A stretch of 64,000 nt of DNA, taken from the NCBI GenBank assembly GCA_035772405.1, contig JAYKKM010000048.1, forward strand, positions 2,177,501 through 2,241,500, given 5' to 3'. The DNA is from Chrysogorgia sp. JL179-B06. Its lineage: Eukaryota > Cnidaria > Anthozoa > Scleralcyonacea > Chrysogorgiidae. Shown one piece after another: positions 40,145-50,787 of the stretch. The translations under genes were made by a program, and so were the position numbers. Position 1 is the stretch's first letter. Each line of letters opens with the position of its first letter. The notes under the pieces were generated by a model that saw nothing but the letters and a program-made list of their open reading frames with translations, had not been told where the DNA came from and searched no databases.

Positions 40145-40218
40145 GGCCTTCCGGCTGGAATTGAACCCGCGACCCTGAGATGCTAGTGCAGCGCTCTGAC
40201 CACTGAGCTACGGAAGCC
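40145..40218 (-). tRNA. tRNA-Ala-like sequence, SINE head copy 3
   Basis: This is the subtype with a normal 7-base anticodon loop. The anticodon stem is further weakened (TCTCAGG in place of TCGCAGG). Confidence 0.5.
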
Positions 40219-40420
40219 GTTGCCGAGAGCCTAGTCACGAGTTCTGTATATATGGTGGGTAATGCCGGGATAAGATTCTGGGTATATTATAGGTAATATT
40301 TGGCATTTCACTCGATCAAACTACATGTTGAAAGGATTTGTGGTGAAGGAAAATTTCGAGTGTCGGAATACATACATTTTAAGACCAAACCGGGACCAGT
40401 TGCGAAAAATGCAACTTCAA

Positions 40421-40494
40421 GGCCTTCCGGCTGGAATTGAACCCGCGACCCTGCGATGCTAGTGCAGTGCTCTGACCACTGAGCTACGGAAGCC
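40421..40494 (-). tRNA. tRNA-Ala(AGC)-like sequence, SINE head copy 4, best fold
   Basis: The anticodon loop CTAGCAT would give anticodon AGC. The D-arm is perfect, the anticodon stem has one A-C mismatch, the T-stem has one mismatch and the acceptor stem pairs 6 of 7. This copy is closest to a real tRNA-Ala, but it is embedded in the repeat. Confidence 0.5.
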
Positions 40495-40642
40495 GTTGCC
40501 GAGAGCCTAGTCACGAGTTCTGTATATATGGTGGTAATGCCGGGATAAGATTCTGGGTATATTATTGGTAATATTTGGCATTTCACTCGATCAAACTACA
40601 TGTTGAAAGGATTTATGGTGAAGGAAAATTTCGAGTGTTGGA

Positions 40643-40681
<39 letters not shown>

Positions 40682-40751
40682 GTGGGTCCCAAGTCCACAG
40701 TTACCATAAAGCCATTATGGTGATAGCCGGTAGGGCACATTGTATACTTTC

Positions 40752-40793
<42 letters not shown>

Positions 40794-40794
40794 G

Positions 40795-40936
40795 AGTGCT
40801 GCGTAGACAGTGTTTTGAATATATAGCAAAGTGAAAAGGTGGTAAACTGCCAAGAATTTAGTGACGAAATACTGACATTTCGAGCGGAGCCCTTCCAGAG
40901 TAAGACGAGATGATATATATATATATATATATATAT
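40795..40936 (-). repeat. Penelope-associated repeat copy with broken hammerhead-like motif
   Basis: The text agagtgctgcgtagacagtg...ggtggtaaactgcc...tttagtgacgaaatactgac matches 37309-37400. The motif has lost part of CTGATGA (CTGGA remains), so it is inactive. TA tracts border it. Confidence 0.6.
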
Positions 40937-41035
40937 ACAAATAAAAGTATACAAATAAAAGTATACAAATAAAAGTATATATATATATATATAGTAAAAC
41001 AAAAAGACAATCTCGAGTTACTTCATTTGAACTTT

Positions 41036-41097
41036 AATTGACTACAAATCTGTTTCGTATGGTAAGCGAAGCTTACCACACTCTTCAGGTGAATATT
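41036..41097 (-). ncRNA. hammerhead ribozyme-like fold, sister of 57313
   Basis: On the minus strand the parts are box CTGAAGA (consensus CUGANGA), stem II GTGTGGTAAGC/GCTTACCATAC (11 pairs, one G-U, loop TTC), GAAA, stem III ACA/TGT with loop GATT, then A at the cleavage site. Stem I TTCAC/GTCAA pairs with one C-C mismatch. Stem II differs from the 57313 copy but stays paired. The downstream text (tcaaatgaagtaactcgag, tttttgt) is shared with the other copy, so they belong to one repeat family. Confidence 0.65.
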
Positions 41098-41239
41098 GCA
41101 ACTGATGTTAATACACAGGAAACTTACTATCCTGCTCTACCCCGATCTTTAAACCACAAAAACTGACGAACTCGCGGTATCGAGCACTCTACACGTATGA
41201 TTTCGATCCTGACAATTATCTATATATATATATATATAT

Positions 41240-41352
41240 ATAAATTATTTGATACAAGTAGGTATACATTTATACACAGTTCATTCAGTATTAGGTTACA
41301 AAACGGTCAATACTGAATGAACTATGTATACCTACTTGTATCAAATAATTTA
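41240..41352. repeat. inverted repeat with 48-bp arms
   Basis: TTATTTGATACAAGTAGGTATAC...AGTTCATTCAGTATT returns inverted as AATACTGAATGAACT...GTATACCTACTTGTATCAAATAA around GGTTACAAAACGGTC. It directly precedes a hammerhead-like motif. Confidence 0.8.
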
Positions 41353-41353
41353 A

Positions 41354-41400
41354 ATCGCTCTGAAGATGTTGCATGTCGCAACGAAACGTTTGCTAATAAA
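41354..41400 (+). ncRNA. hammerhead-like motif (CTGAAGA...GAAACG)
   Basis: CTGAAGA, an extra T, stem GTTGC/GCAAC with loop ATGTC, then GAAACGTTT. Stem I pairing is weak. The order of boxes fits a small hammerhead variant in a Penelope tail, but activity is doubtful. Confidence 0.35.
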
Positions 41401-41454
41401 TTTCAAATTTCTGTCATGTACGTCTTGTCTGAAAGTCATTTGCTGGGCTTTAAT

Positions 41455-41645
41455 CTTTATTTTTAAATTACTGTGTAAGTAGTCTAACGTTTCGAGCGAA
41501 GGCCCTTCGTCAGTTCGTCAGAGAGTGACATTTCAAAGGACCTTCGCTCGAAACGTTAGACTACTTACACGCTATTTCGGCAGTACACCAACCTTTTTAG
41601 ATATTTGATTTGTATTTCTACATTGCCTACGTAACACAACACATT
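41455..41645. repeat. interspersed repeat, partner of 6930-7148
   Basis: An inner inverted pair, GTAAGTAGTCTAACGTTTCG / CGAAACGTTAGACTACTTAC, flanks decayed CTGACGA-type text. The right half (gctatttcggcagtacaccaacctt...ttctacattgcc) matches 6930-7000 inverted. Confidence 0.55.
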
Positions 41646-42019
41646 TAATAATAATAATGATGATCTTTATTGAGGAATGCCTGAATCACCTTTCAGTGGT
41701 TTTCATCAGGGTCCTGCAGAAAAGGTACTACACTATTACAAAAAAATATATATATATATAAAGTAAGGAAGGTTACAAAAATATAGCATCATGAACAATA
41801 CTAAATTTAAATTCAATATAAATAAAACTAAAATTTTATTCTAAGGGCACGCTTAAATTCAATCACACTATAGCCATTCGCGATGTTAAGTCTAAATCAT
41901 TCCAGTCTTCAATAGCCCTCGCAACAACTGTCTGATGGCCCCATTGCCAGTACTGGGTTTTCTAAGATTGTTACGATTTCTAGTGTTGTAAGGAAACATT
42001 TATGTAATCTGGTGGAATC

Positions 42020-42540
42020 TTTATCATATATAAAACTTCCGTCATGCCACTCTTAGGCCAAACTCTTCATATCGGTGTAATTTCCTCTCTTCAGACCATC
42101 TATAGCATTCTCCATCGTCTTCTTCTTCCGCTTTTTCCTTCACGTCTTCCTTAGAAAAATCTTCCAATTATTCAAATATTTGAAGCTTGGCATGCGGCGA
42201 TTCTTGTCATAAGTACGTTTCACTAATTTCGGTTACACCATGAAAAAAATATTTACTGAGCTTTCGTCCCCGCTGAAACTCGCCAACTCGGGACTTTCAC
42301 CAAAGCAATATATTGCTTTGATATCATATATAGTCCCGAGTTTCAGCTCAATATTTCAGCTCAATAACACATCCCCTCTTAATATATGGCCGATCCAATT
42401 CTTTTGTCATCTCGATGTATATCCAATCAAATTTCTGTATTCTGACTTGCTCTTTCCGACACCGGCACTACGTTGGTTACTCCGCCACATCTTAAAAGCT
42501 TTCAGCATATCTGTAGTTCCTCCTTAGTCCTTCCGCAATG
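42020..42540 (-). pseudogene. LINE reverse transcriptase C-terminal fragment
   Basis: Minus-strand readings include LKAFKMWRSNQRSAG then, after a frame break, QKNWIGHILRGDVLL, and nearer 42120 KEKAEEEDDGECYRWSEER. The R-Q-K-NWIGH-x-LRGD pattern is the conserved 3' end of many non-LTR reverse transcriptases. Several frame breaks and a small inverted duplication near 42280-42350 show that it is dead. Confidence 0.6.
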
Positions 42541-44300
42541 TCCACATTTCTGAAGCGCATTCCGCATTGCTTCAAATTAAGATCTTGATAATCCACATCT
42601 TTAATCTCAATTATACTATAGCTTTCACTAGCACTAGCACTAGCTTTCTTTCTCTATTGAATCCGCTTTTCCACGTTGTTATTCTCTGATATACTTCTTG
42701 TACACTTATTCAGATCACAGATCAATACTTCTTGTACACTTATTCAGATCACAGATCACATCATATCTCCCCTGTGCTTAGTATTTCACTCATGGTTGCC
42801 AGTAAGATAAAGGAATATTTTCATGACACTGCTGATCACTGTCAAAACTTTATATAGCCAGGCACCTATTTATATCACTGATTTCCTGATTTAAGATCAT
42901 CTAACTGAAATCTGCTATTCATTACGGTAACTTAAGTAACTTTAAGAATATATTGTTTTTGAGCATTGGGATTTGGGACTATTGTATAGCGCTCCTAAAA
43001 TGTTTTTGCCGAGACATTTCAGAAAGTGTAGCTGAGTTGGACTCATTTCTATATTTGATGTTCACAACAAAGACACCGGCGGAAAGCAACTAGAGGAAGT
43101 CCCCCCAATATTAAGAGAGCGTTCATATTTATGGCAGGGATTGGTATCGAAGAGAAACAAGTTTTACTCAACCTTTCAAACACTGAATTTTTCTTCTACC
43201 CAACCATCACTAGACGATGCAACCATATACATATTATACTGCATACATGTATATCATATCTGTATATACGTCCTTGCTCTTATCATAACCTTTAGATATT
43301 TATCTGATATTTATAGCCGTTAAATATTGGTTCATATATATAGTATATGAGATCATTACAATATTCTAAGGAAGTTCAAGTTTGTGTTACTGTTTATAAA
43401 CATGAAAATATGTCTATCTAAAATATTATTTAACAAGAGGTTTTACCTGACAATGTCTTTGAACAAGCAATCTATATGTTTTATATTATATATCACTATT
43501 ATTATAGATATTAAACACTGATTTATATATATTATTTTATTTCTTTTGTACACGATATTTATAATGCAAGCAAAAAAGTCTTACCCAAATTTTTACCGCC
43601 AAAAATGTGGTTTACTCAATCCATTTTTCTTCGGTATCAACCCCAACTATAAATAATGCACCTCTAAAAATATTAACAATATTCTAATTAGATAATAAAA
43701 ATGATTCTTATAAGCGTCATATTGAAAACAAAGTAAAAAATTCATAAAATATAATTTCTAACCTTGCTAACATGCAGCAATTTATAATTTCAAAATATAT
43801 GTTTAAAATATTTGCCCCCATTCCGCAGTATATCGTGACAACTTAGCGCAAAACTATCTTGTAGTTCAGCATCCGTTGAAACAAACTTTCATCTGATATT
43901 CGGGGTTGCGGACTTTACACATATTCAAACTATTCATTAAGAAATCAATAATTATATAAACTGTTAAATACAACATCAAAAATAATGTCGCGAATGCTCG
44001 ATTCAACGCGCCGCTCTTCACGACAAGTCGACAATCACAATGTTTTGGTTGTAATTAACAACTTGCGTCATAATGACCGAACAGAATCATGATACGTAGC
44101 TATGTTTACGACAATAACGTAACCTTTGTAGAGTACACTTACTCAGTTACTCTATAGTTTATTAGTCTCTGGCAGAATATGGGCAGACCTAGTGGTGTAC
44201 TGATAAACGCTATGGCGTCATTAATCTATATCTAACAAATTATAATGATTGATTGGAATAGCACTTTGTCAAGATGACGTCAGTACCCATGTTTGTCCGC
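42541..44300. other. no gene recognised
   Basis: AT-rich sequence with short TA-rich patches (43480-43540). An exact 34-base direct repeat (acttcttgtacacttattcagatcacagatca) occurs at about 42690 and 42727. No supported exon. Confidence 0.4.
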
Positions 44301-44686
44301 ATTTACCCCAGTGTTTCCACTTTGCAGGAAATTTCCTGATTTTAGGAAATCCTGACTTCAAAAGGAAATTTTCAGGATGAGTTAGAATCTCAGGAAATCT
44401 CAGGAAAATATCAAAAAATCTAAGGAGATTGAGGTGGAATGTGTAAATATTTGATATCTTAGGCAGGCATGGTCAGTTAATATGATAATTTTTATGTTAG
44501 CGCTATTTGACTATTTCATCTTTTTTGGTAATTTCGTTACATATTTTCTAATTTTCACACTAGATTTGACCCGATAATTGGGAAATGATATCACGTGATA
44601 ATGTCATAAAAATCAGGAAATATCAGGAAATTTCAGACAAAAAAAAAGGAAATCTGGATTTCGATTGTGGAAGCACTGATTTACCC
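44301..44686. mobile_element. hAT-type MITE with 8-bp target duplication
   Basis: ATTTACCC at 44301-44308 and 44679-44686 flanks a 370-bp element whose ends read CAGTGTTTCCAC and GTGGAAGCACTG. CAGTG-type ends with 8-bp duplications are the hAT signature. The interior is rich in caggaaat repeats and has no transposase. Confidence 0.8.
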
Positions 44687-44772
44687 ATAATTCTTGCGGC
44701 CATAACAACAGAAAATAGCTCATTGCAATTACAACATCAAAAATTTGGTTTGTTTGTCCGCATTTTGAGGCG

Positions 44773-44840
44773 TGCGGTTACAATAGCGTAGAGTCTGGTT
44801 GCTATTAATAGCAACCAGACTCTACGCTATTGTAACCGCA
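44773..44840. repeat. perfect 68-bp palindrome
   Basis: The 34-base arm starts TGCGGTTACAATAGCGTAG and runs to GCTATT. It is followed with no spacer by its exact reverse complement ending TAACCGCA. Such a structure would extrude as a cruciform and is often unstable in cloning. No target duplication is visible. Confidence 0.9.
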
Positions 44841-47026
44841 CCCTGGATCTATTTTTGTCTTCAACGTACGTAGGCAGAATTTTCCAGTCTAAATGTCTCC
44901 ATGGATAAAAAAAACAACAACTAGAAAATGCTGTATAGGAATAAAACCCTAAAAAGGTCCTAAATGTTCAATAAACTTTGAATCGATTTCCCACGTTGTA
45001 AGAAATTAACACATATATAGTCTCTTTAAAATTATTTAAAACCAAGATACTTTGTCGCTCTCCAGAACACATTCAATACTGATATTATATCTACCTGGCG
45101 ATCAATATGTTTAAATTGCATTTCTGTTAGAGATCTTGAATCGCAGAACTTCAGAATTTGTTGTTAATATGAACTGTGCGTGCGTGAGTGTGTTAGTATG
45201 ATGTATTTGTTGTAATAAGTGATATAATAAGCGATATCGTAGCACAGACTGTGATATAGTAATATGTATGAGATAGTATATATGTAATGTATGTTTGTTA
45301 ATTCTTAGGGTTAGACACCATGACTAGGGCTGAACATCCCTGTTGTGTCTCGCCTTGTGCATGTAAACACGAAAAAACCCAAAAAAACTACAATTTGCAA
45401 GCTATGGTCAACCGTGAGACAAAAAAGTGGGGATAATTATATCGGTATCCCACCCTGTCCAAAGAGTGGGGAAGTGTGCCCCTATCCCCCCAGAACGCCC
45501 ATGGACTTAGTGTACTACTTTATTGTACAGTAAGGACTCATACCACACGCTCATCTACGATGGGGTCCTTAAAACAAAGACAATGAATAGGTTTTATCTT
45601 AACGTCTTCCTTGTTTCGTGCACGACGTCATTTCAGAGCATTTTAACGAAGGTGTTAACCACTCAAAGACAGATAGAAGATATCGACTTCAGCTAATCCA
45701 CTTAAACGTATTGAAGTGTTTTAGAAGTCTAGAACATGCTTGAAGTTGGAGTATGATCAAGTACGATAGGCAATTAACTGTGGATTTCCTTTAAATGCCG
45801 GTCCCTATAATGGCTCCCTCCTTCGCAGAGGTTTATTATTAGCATTTATTAATCTATCACAATTAAATCATTTTAAAACAGGAAGCGTATATATGCATAT
45901 TATATAGCCCGCCTGTTTTCCGTCCGCCCCTAGAGTCACTTCACTTTATTTCAATTTAGTATATAATAAATACAATAATAAAACCCATCCACATTTAGCA
46001 AGCTATTCGAGGTGGGAGTTATAATAAGTAAATATAATCATGTTGCGAACTGTTTAAATTGCAAACAGCCCACAAATTGAATTAAAAAGTATTAAACTAT
46101 TTTTTATAGACAGTCCACAAGCTGTTAAAAAACAGCCAGTAAACTGCCTACTACTACTACTACTAATAATAATACATATAGGATTAAAAATACACACAAA
46201 AAGCTCTATCGCACACCAGAGTCGGCAATAAATACTATAAAGAATTCAAGTATTCAAAGACTTAAGCAAGACGTAAACGCAAAATATTTGAAAAGTTTCA
46301 AGAACCAAAAGTAAAACCTACCATTATAACTTATAGATACTGTTTGCATAATCTGGACAAGATCAACATAGTCATCACAAGATGAAACGACATCAAGAAG
46401 TACGCTTTTGCATCTCTTTTTAAAAGCTGATTTACTCAAAGAGTTTCACCGGCTAACCCCCTGCATTTGGAATTACCGAATCTAAATACATAACATATAC
46501 GTGTCTATACAATACTAGTGTTATACAAATGTGCAGACTCTTCGTAAAAAAACTGTTTATGTACTAGACAAAACAGAGCCGAAACCTAGATTCGTGCTAC
46601 AACAGTAGCCCGAGTAATTGACTGCGAGACCGTGCTGCGAGAGAGGCGAAGGTTGTTTATACCTTCGAAGTACGACCGCACGCGTTTAAAATCCTTTGCC
46701 CAACCTCCAGTCTTCGCCTTCGCCTGCAACGCGCTTCCCCGCAAAAAGAAGCAATAAAGCCTCCAAGAAGGGAAAGAAGTATACAGCGGTATTATTACAC
46801 CTGCGTAGACTCTACTTACCAATTGTGGAAATTTAGGTGCAGGTCTTGCTACACCTTTCTCACACCAAAAGCTTTTGGTAAGGGGAGTGTTGGCGGGATG
46901 TTCAATTCCATACGTTCTCGTTAATGTCCTCTAAGCCGTGTCCTGCTCTGGCTACGGTCACTGGTCGACATTATCTCTGTGCAGTTTTATGACGTTTTGT
47001 GACGTAGGTTTGAGTTTCGGATATTA
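44841..47026. other. no supported gene
   Basis: A minus-strand stretch at about 46323-46440 ends in a good donor (AATG|gtaggt) and reads FKKRCKSVLLDVVSSCDDY, but an in-frame TGA lies just upstream and no partner exon was found. A similar donor-like gtaagt occurs at 46816-46821 (minus). These are noted as possible exon fragments only. Confidence 0.3.
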
Positions 47027-47600
47027 TTATTTGAAATATGACCGCTCGACTACAAACGTAAAGTTCCATTTGGAAAAAAGTGTCGCTTGAATGGAAAATT
47101 TATACTGCGAGGCTTGCTCGTTTCGAGTAAATGTTGTTCGAATCAGATGTATGGCGTTCAAATGGTCATATTAAATTTTGGCATTATAAACGCGCCATAT
47201 GATTACCGTATGTTATTTTAATATTAGATATATGATCGGCTTGATACGTGGTTTAGATTGTTATCGAGTGGAACACGGCAACAAACGACAGCGTCTTAAT
47301 TCAAGGAGAGTAGGAGACACTATAACCTCAATGTTTTTGACAACGGTGATTTCCGTATGTTATTTTAATATTAAAATGGTATTCTCGTTCGTTTATTCGA
47401 TTTGAAATATGACCGCACGACCTGGCCAGATAACTCGGACGTTCAATTCAGCAAATATTACAAACGTGAAGTTCGATTTGGCAAGAGTGTTGCTTGAATG
47501 GAAAATTTATAACTTCGCGAGGCTTGATCTTTCGAGTAAAGGTTGTTCGAATTAGATGTTGCCATCAAATGGTCACATTGAATTTTGACATTATATAGCG
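47027..47600. repeat. direct duplication, two copies of about 190 bp
   Basis: Copy 1 (47027-47220) and copy 2 (47404-47595 plus 48064-48110) share ttgaaatatgaccgc, cttgaatggaaaatttata, gcgaggcttg, tcgagtaaa-gttgttcgaat and ccatatgattaccgtatg. Copy 2 is split by a minisatellite and a LINE tail, so copy 1 serves as the empty site. Confidence 0.7.
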
Positions 47601-47659
47601 GTGATACAGTAGCGGTGATACAGTAGCGGTGATACAGTAGCGGTGATACAGTAGCGGTG
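47596..47659. repeat. 14-bp minisatellite TAGCGGTGATACAG
   Basis: There are four and a half exact units. The core CGGTGATACA is also the core of the 23-kb array's unit. Copy 1 of the surrounding duplication has only aaacg at this point, so the array arose after the duplication. Confidence 0.9.
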
Positions 47660-47664
47660 CGCCA

Positions 47665-48063
47665 TTTGTATTGTATTTGTATTTAAACTTATTTAAAAAC
47701 GGTAGCCCTTCAGAGCGCGTAGGCATCTGGTTTCCAAGGGGCCGTTTGTACCAATAATACATTAATTAAAAAATTACAGGATATACAGGATATAAATAAT
47801 ATACAACAGACAAAAAAATAAACAAATGTACATAATCTTAACTAAAATCTATTTAAAACTACAAAACCATTAACCGAATACTTAGACTTAGTTGCCCGAG
47901 AGAATAGCCTTGAACTGCTTTAGTGAGCATTTATTTCTTTTAGTATCTTTTGGTAGATTATTCCACAGACTAGCACCAGAATAAGCAATACTTTTCTTCA
48001 TAAAATTTGTATTGGGTTTTTGTGGTAGACTATATATTGAATTGTTGTTAACACATGACTAAA
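47665..48063 (-). mobile_element. 5'-truncated LINE 3' end
   Basis: The minus reading contains FMKKSIAYSGASLWNNLPKD, the conserved end of CR1/L2-type ORF2 (Y-x-G-a-x-LWN-x-LP). It is followed by a 3' region encoding PLGNQMPTRSEGLPFL in another frame and a simple tail of AAATACAAATAC type. CGCCAT flanks both sides (about 47660 and 48064), a likely short target duplication. Confidence 0.65.
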
Positions 48064-48440
48064 CGCCATATGATTACCGTATGTTATTTTAATATTACAA
48101 GGCTATATGATCGCCTTATTTGATCCTCTATGCTATAAGTATAGAAAATTTCTAGCATCATTCTGCTGGCATGCCTGATCCTGATCCACTCGGAGTGCTC
48201 CTGTGTCAGTCCATGAGAGGCAGTATTTCACTTCTGATAAGAACTCCTAGTCATATGATAGTCCATTTAGGGAAACATCACGTATGTCGGAATGCGTTAA
48301 CAGCCAACTACGTTATTTTTAAGCAGTTAATCCAATTTACCATTGAAACGGAACTGCGTTCATTGCGATAATCTTGTTACCTCATTGATGGAGCGGAAGT
48401 CTTTCTTAAGTTACAGAAAACAATGTCAATGACATGGCGT

Positions 48441-48447
48441 TATAAAA
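48441..48447 (+). promoter_or_regulatory. TATA box of gene 1
   Basis: TATAAAA is followed 26 bp later by CAGTTTAGACTCAG, a plausible start region. Gene 4 has the same TATAAAA...GTTTAG pairing. Gene 2 lacks this box through a deletion. Confidence 0.6.
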
Positions 48448-48648
48448 CGCCATCAATATCAGCATAATCAAACAGTTTAGACTCAGACAGACAGAGAGAC
48501 TGGAGATTGTTGGATAAAGCACGGGGCGAAGATCAATAAACAATAATCAACGACAGCGAAAGCGGATTATTTCTGGGTGAAAATATATAGAAGCCAGTTG
48601 TAACAGCGACGGTGGAAAAGTGAGAAAGAACAACAAAGAAACCGAAAG

Positions 48649-48933
48649 ATGTATTTTCGTCTCGCCATTCTTTTGCTTGTGGCCATTTCTTTTCCAGCTT
48701 CATTTGCCGGGTCGACGAGACGTTACCGCGGTGTACCAGGGCCACCAGGGACAGGATCAGCGTCCAAATGGACAGATTACCGGTGGTCTCCCAAGTCAAT
48801 ACCTGATTGTCCCATAGACGATAAAATTGCTGCCTTTTTAAAGGAGATAAATAGCGGACACAGAGGGAGAAAAGGAGAATCTGGGAGAACGGGTGCACCA
48901 GGAAGAATGGGTGCAAAGGGGTCCAGAACTGCA
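48649..48933 (+). CDS. exon 1 of collagen-like secreted protein gene 1
   Basis: The ATG at 48649 opens 95 codons ending CTGCA|gtaagt, phase 0. Residues 1-20 form a signal peptide (MYFRLAILLLVAISFPASFA). Next come RYRGVPGPPGTG, a Trp/Tyr-containing segment and the family motif PDCPIDDKIAAFLKEI. Seven Gly-X-Y triplets follow (GHR GRK GES GRT GAP GRM GAK). With exon 2 (49832-50149) the product is 200 residues. It is a secreted short-chain collagen-like protein; the role is unknown. It lacks the C-x3-C-x3-C-x3-C-x3-CC domain of minicollagens. Confidence 0.85.
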
Positions 48934-49831
<898 letters not shown>

Positions 49832-50149
49832 ACCCAATGGCCTTTCGACTGCCACCACGTAGCTGTGAATTTAGCCATGGGTGTCTACGATACGGAAGCC
49901 TATCACTGTTGCAGGAAATGTGCCGTGCCGAAATTCACGAACTGCGTTTTGCGAAAGACTTCGTGGATGTGTCATAGCAACGCACATCGCTGTATCACCC
50001 AGTGCCAATGCAAGAGAAACAAGGGTAGACCTGGTCCACCTGGTCCGCCTGGTCCACCTGGTCCGCCAGGCAAAGAATGCAAGAAAGAAAGAAAGTACCA
50101 CCGAGGTTCACCTTGTGTCACAAAATCATGTATTGCAATAAATGTTTAA
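49832..50149 (+). CDS. exon 2 of collagen-like secreted protein gene 1 (Cys-rich)
   Basis: The acceptor is tgatcttctag and the exon has 105 codons plus TAA, phase 0. It begins TQWPFDCHH, then YHCCRKC, TNC, SWMC, HRC, ITQCQC: nine Cys. Six Gly-X-Y triplets follow (GRP, four GPP, GKE). The C-terminus is KEC...GSPCVTKSC with three more Cys. Twelve Cys here plus one in exon 1 suggest disulfide-linked chains. The AATAAA overlaps the last codons (Ile-Asn) just before the TAA. Confidence 0.85.
   Translation, partial: TQWPFDCHHVAVNLAMGVYDTEAYHCCRKCAVPKFTNCVLRKTSWMCHSNAHRCITQCQCKRNKGRPGPPGPPGPPGPPGKECKKERKYHRGSPCVTKSCIAINV
50139..50146 (+). terminator. poly(A) signal overlapping the stop region of gene 1
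   Basis: GCAATAAATGTTTAA holds AATAAA within the last codons, with a T/GT-rich stretch (tttcttttgtgag) about 25 bases on. Gene 2 has the same arrangement at 58799-58813. Confidence 0.5.
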
Positions 50150-50287
50150 TTCAGCTTAATGTTTCTTTTGTGAGATAGATATATACTTTATTTCAATTAC
50201 TTGGTTATACTTGGCAGCCAAAAGGCTGAATTGTGTAATTTACAATGGTAAAAAATAAAATTAGAATATATAGTTTAATATATAGTT

Positions 50288-50786
50288 TTTTTCCAAGTTA
50301 GCCTAAAAACGTTCTTATAAATGGTGTTTACTACAAAATTAGGCTATTTAGGTTCTTAAACAGGTTCTTATTTTCGTAAGAAAAAAAGCGACTTGGTTTT
50401 GGTAAGTGTGGTCTATTATTTATATAAATTATGCATAAATTTCCTCCAAAATGACTGCAATCTAAGCAAATACAAACCGTATATGCATTTTAAAGCTACA
50501 CTGTGTGTAATTTACAGCTCACTGTGTGTAAATTCAATGGAACAAAATAACGTACACAACTGTAGACCTACTATTTGTCTGGTTCTGGCTAATTTTCATT
50601 ACTTTGTAGAATTTATTTTCTTTGATTTATAAATTTTTAGTTTTGACTCTATTTGATAAAATAAGAACCTGCTTTTAAATTTTAGCCTAAAACAGGTTCT
50701 TATGTAAAGGGGGTCTAAATGGAAAATCTTAGCCTAATAGGTTCTTAAAATCTAGGTTCTTATATACGCGGGTTTTTACTGTACAA
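50288..50786. mobile_element. TIR element copy (partner 59596-60082)
   Basis: Both copies carry gttagcctaaaa, ggctatttaggttcttaaacaggttcttattttcg and aagggggtctaaatggaaaatc. The right end here, ggtttttactgta, is the inverse of tacagtaaaaacc at the left end of the second copy. A TA-flanked mariner-type MITE is likely. It was probably present before the gene duplication. Confidence 0.55.
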
Positions 50787-50787
50787 T

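Larger units (their letters stand above)
39462..40650 (-). repeat. tandem 277-bp tRNA-derived SINE-like units
   Basis: Units begin with GGTAATATTTGGCATTTCAC at 39462, 39739, 40016, 40292 and 40567 (spacing 277, 277, 276, 275). Four are complete and the fifth stops in a TA tract at about 40650. Each has a tRNA-like body on the minus strand with A and B boxes. A short hairpin (AGTTGCATTTTTCGCAACT) and a tail ending GTAGTTTGATCGAG follow it. Copies 1-2 and copies 3-4 form two sequence subtypes. Confidence 0.85.

Noticed and set aside
39591..40494. Functional tRNA-Ala gene cluster
   Set aside because: Stem mismatches, an extra anticodon-loop base in one subtype, and embedding in a 277-bp repeat point to SINE heads.
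42240..42527. 95-codon plus-strand ORF
   Set aside because: It lies opposite a LINE reverse transcriptase relic and has no supporting features.
46254..46439. Possible exon ending in gtaggt (minus)
   Set aside because: An in-frame stop lies just upstream, no partner exon was found and the residues match no family I recognise.
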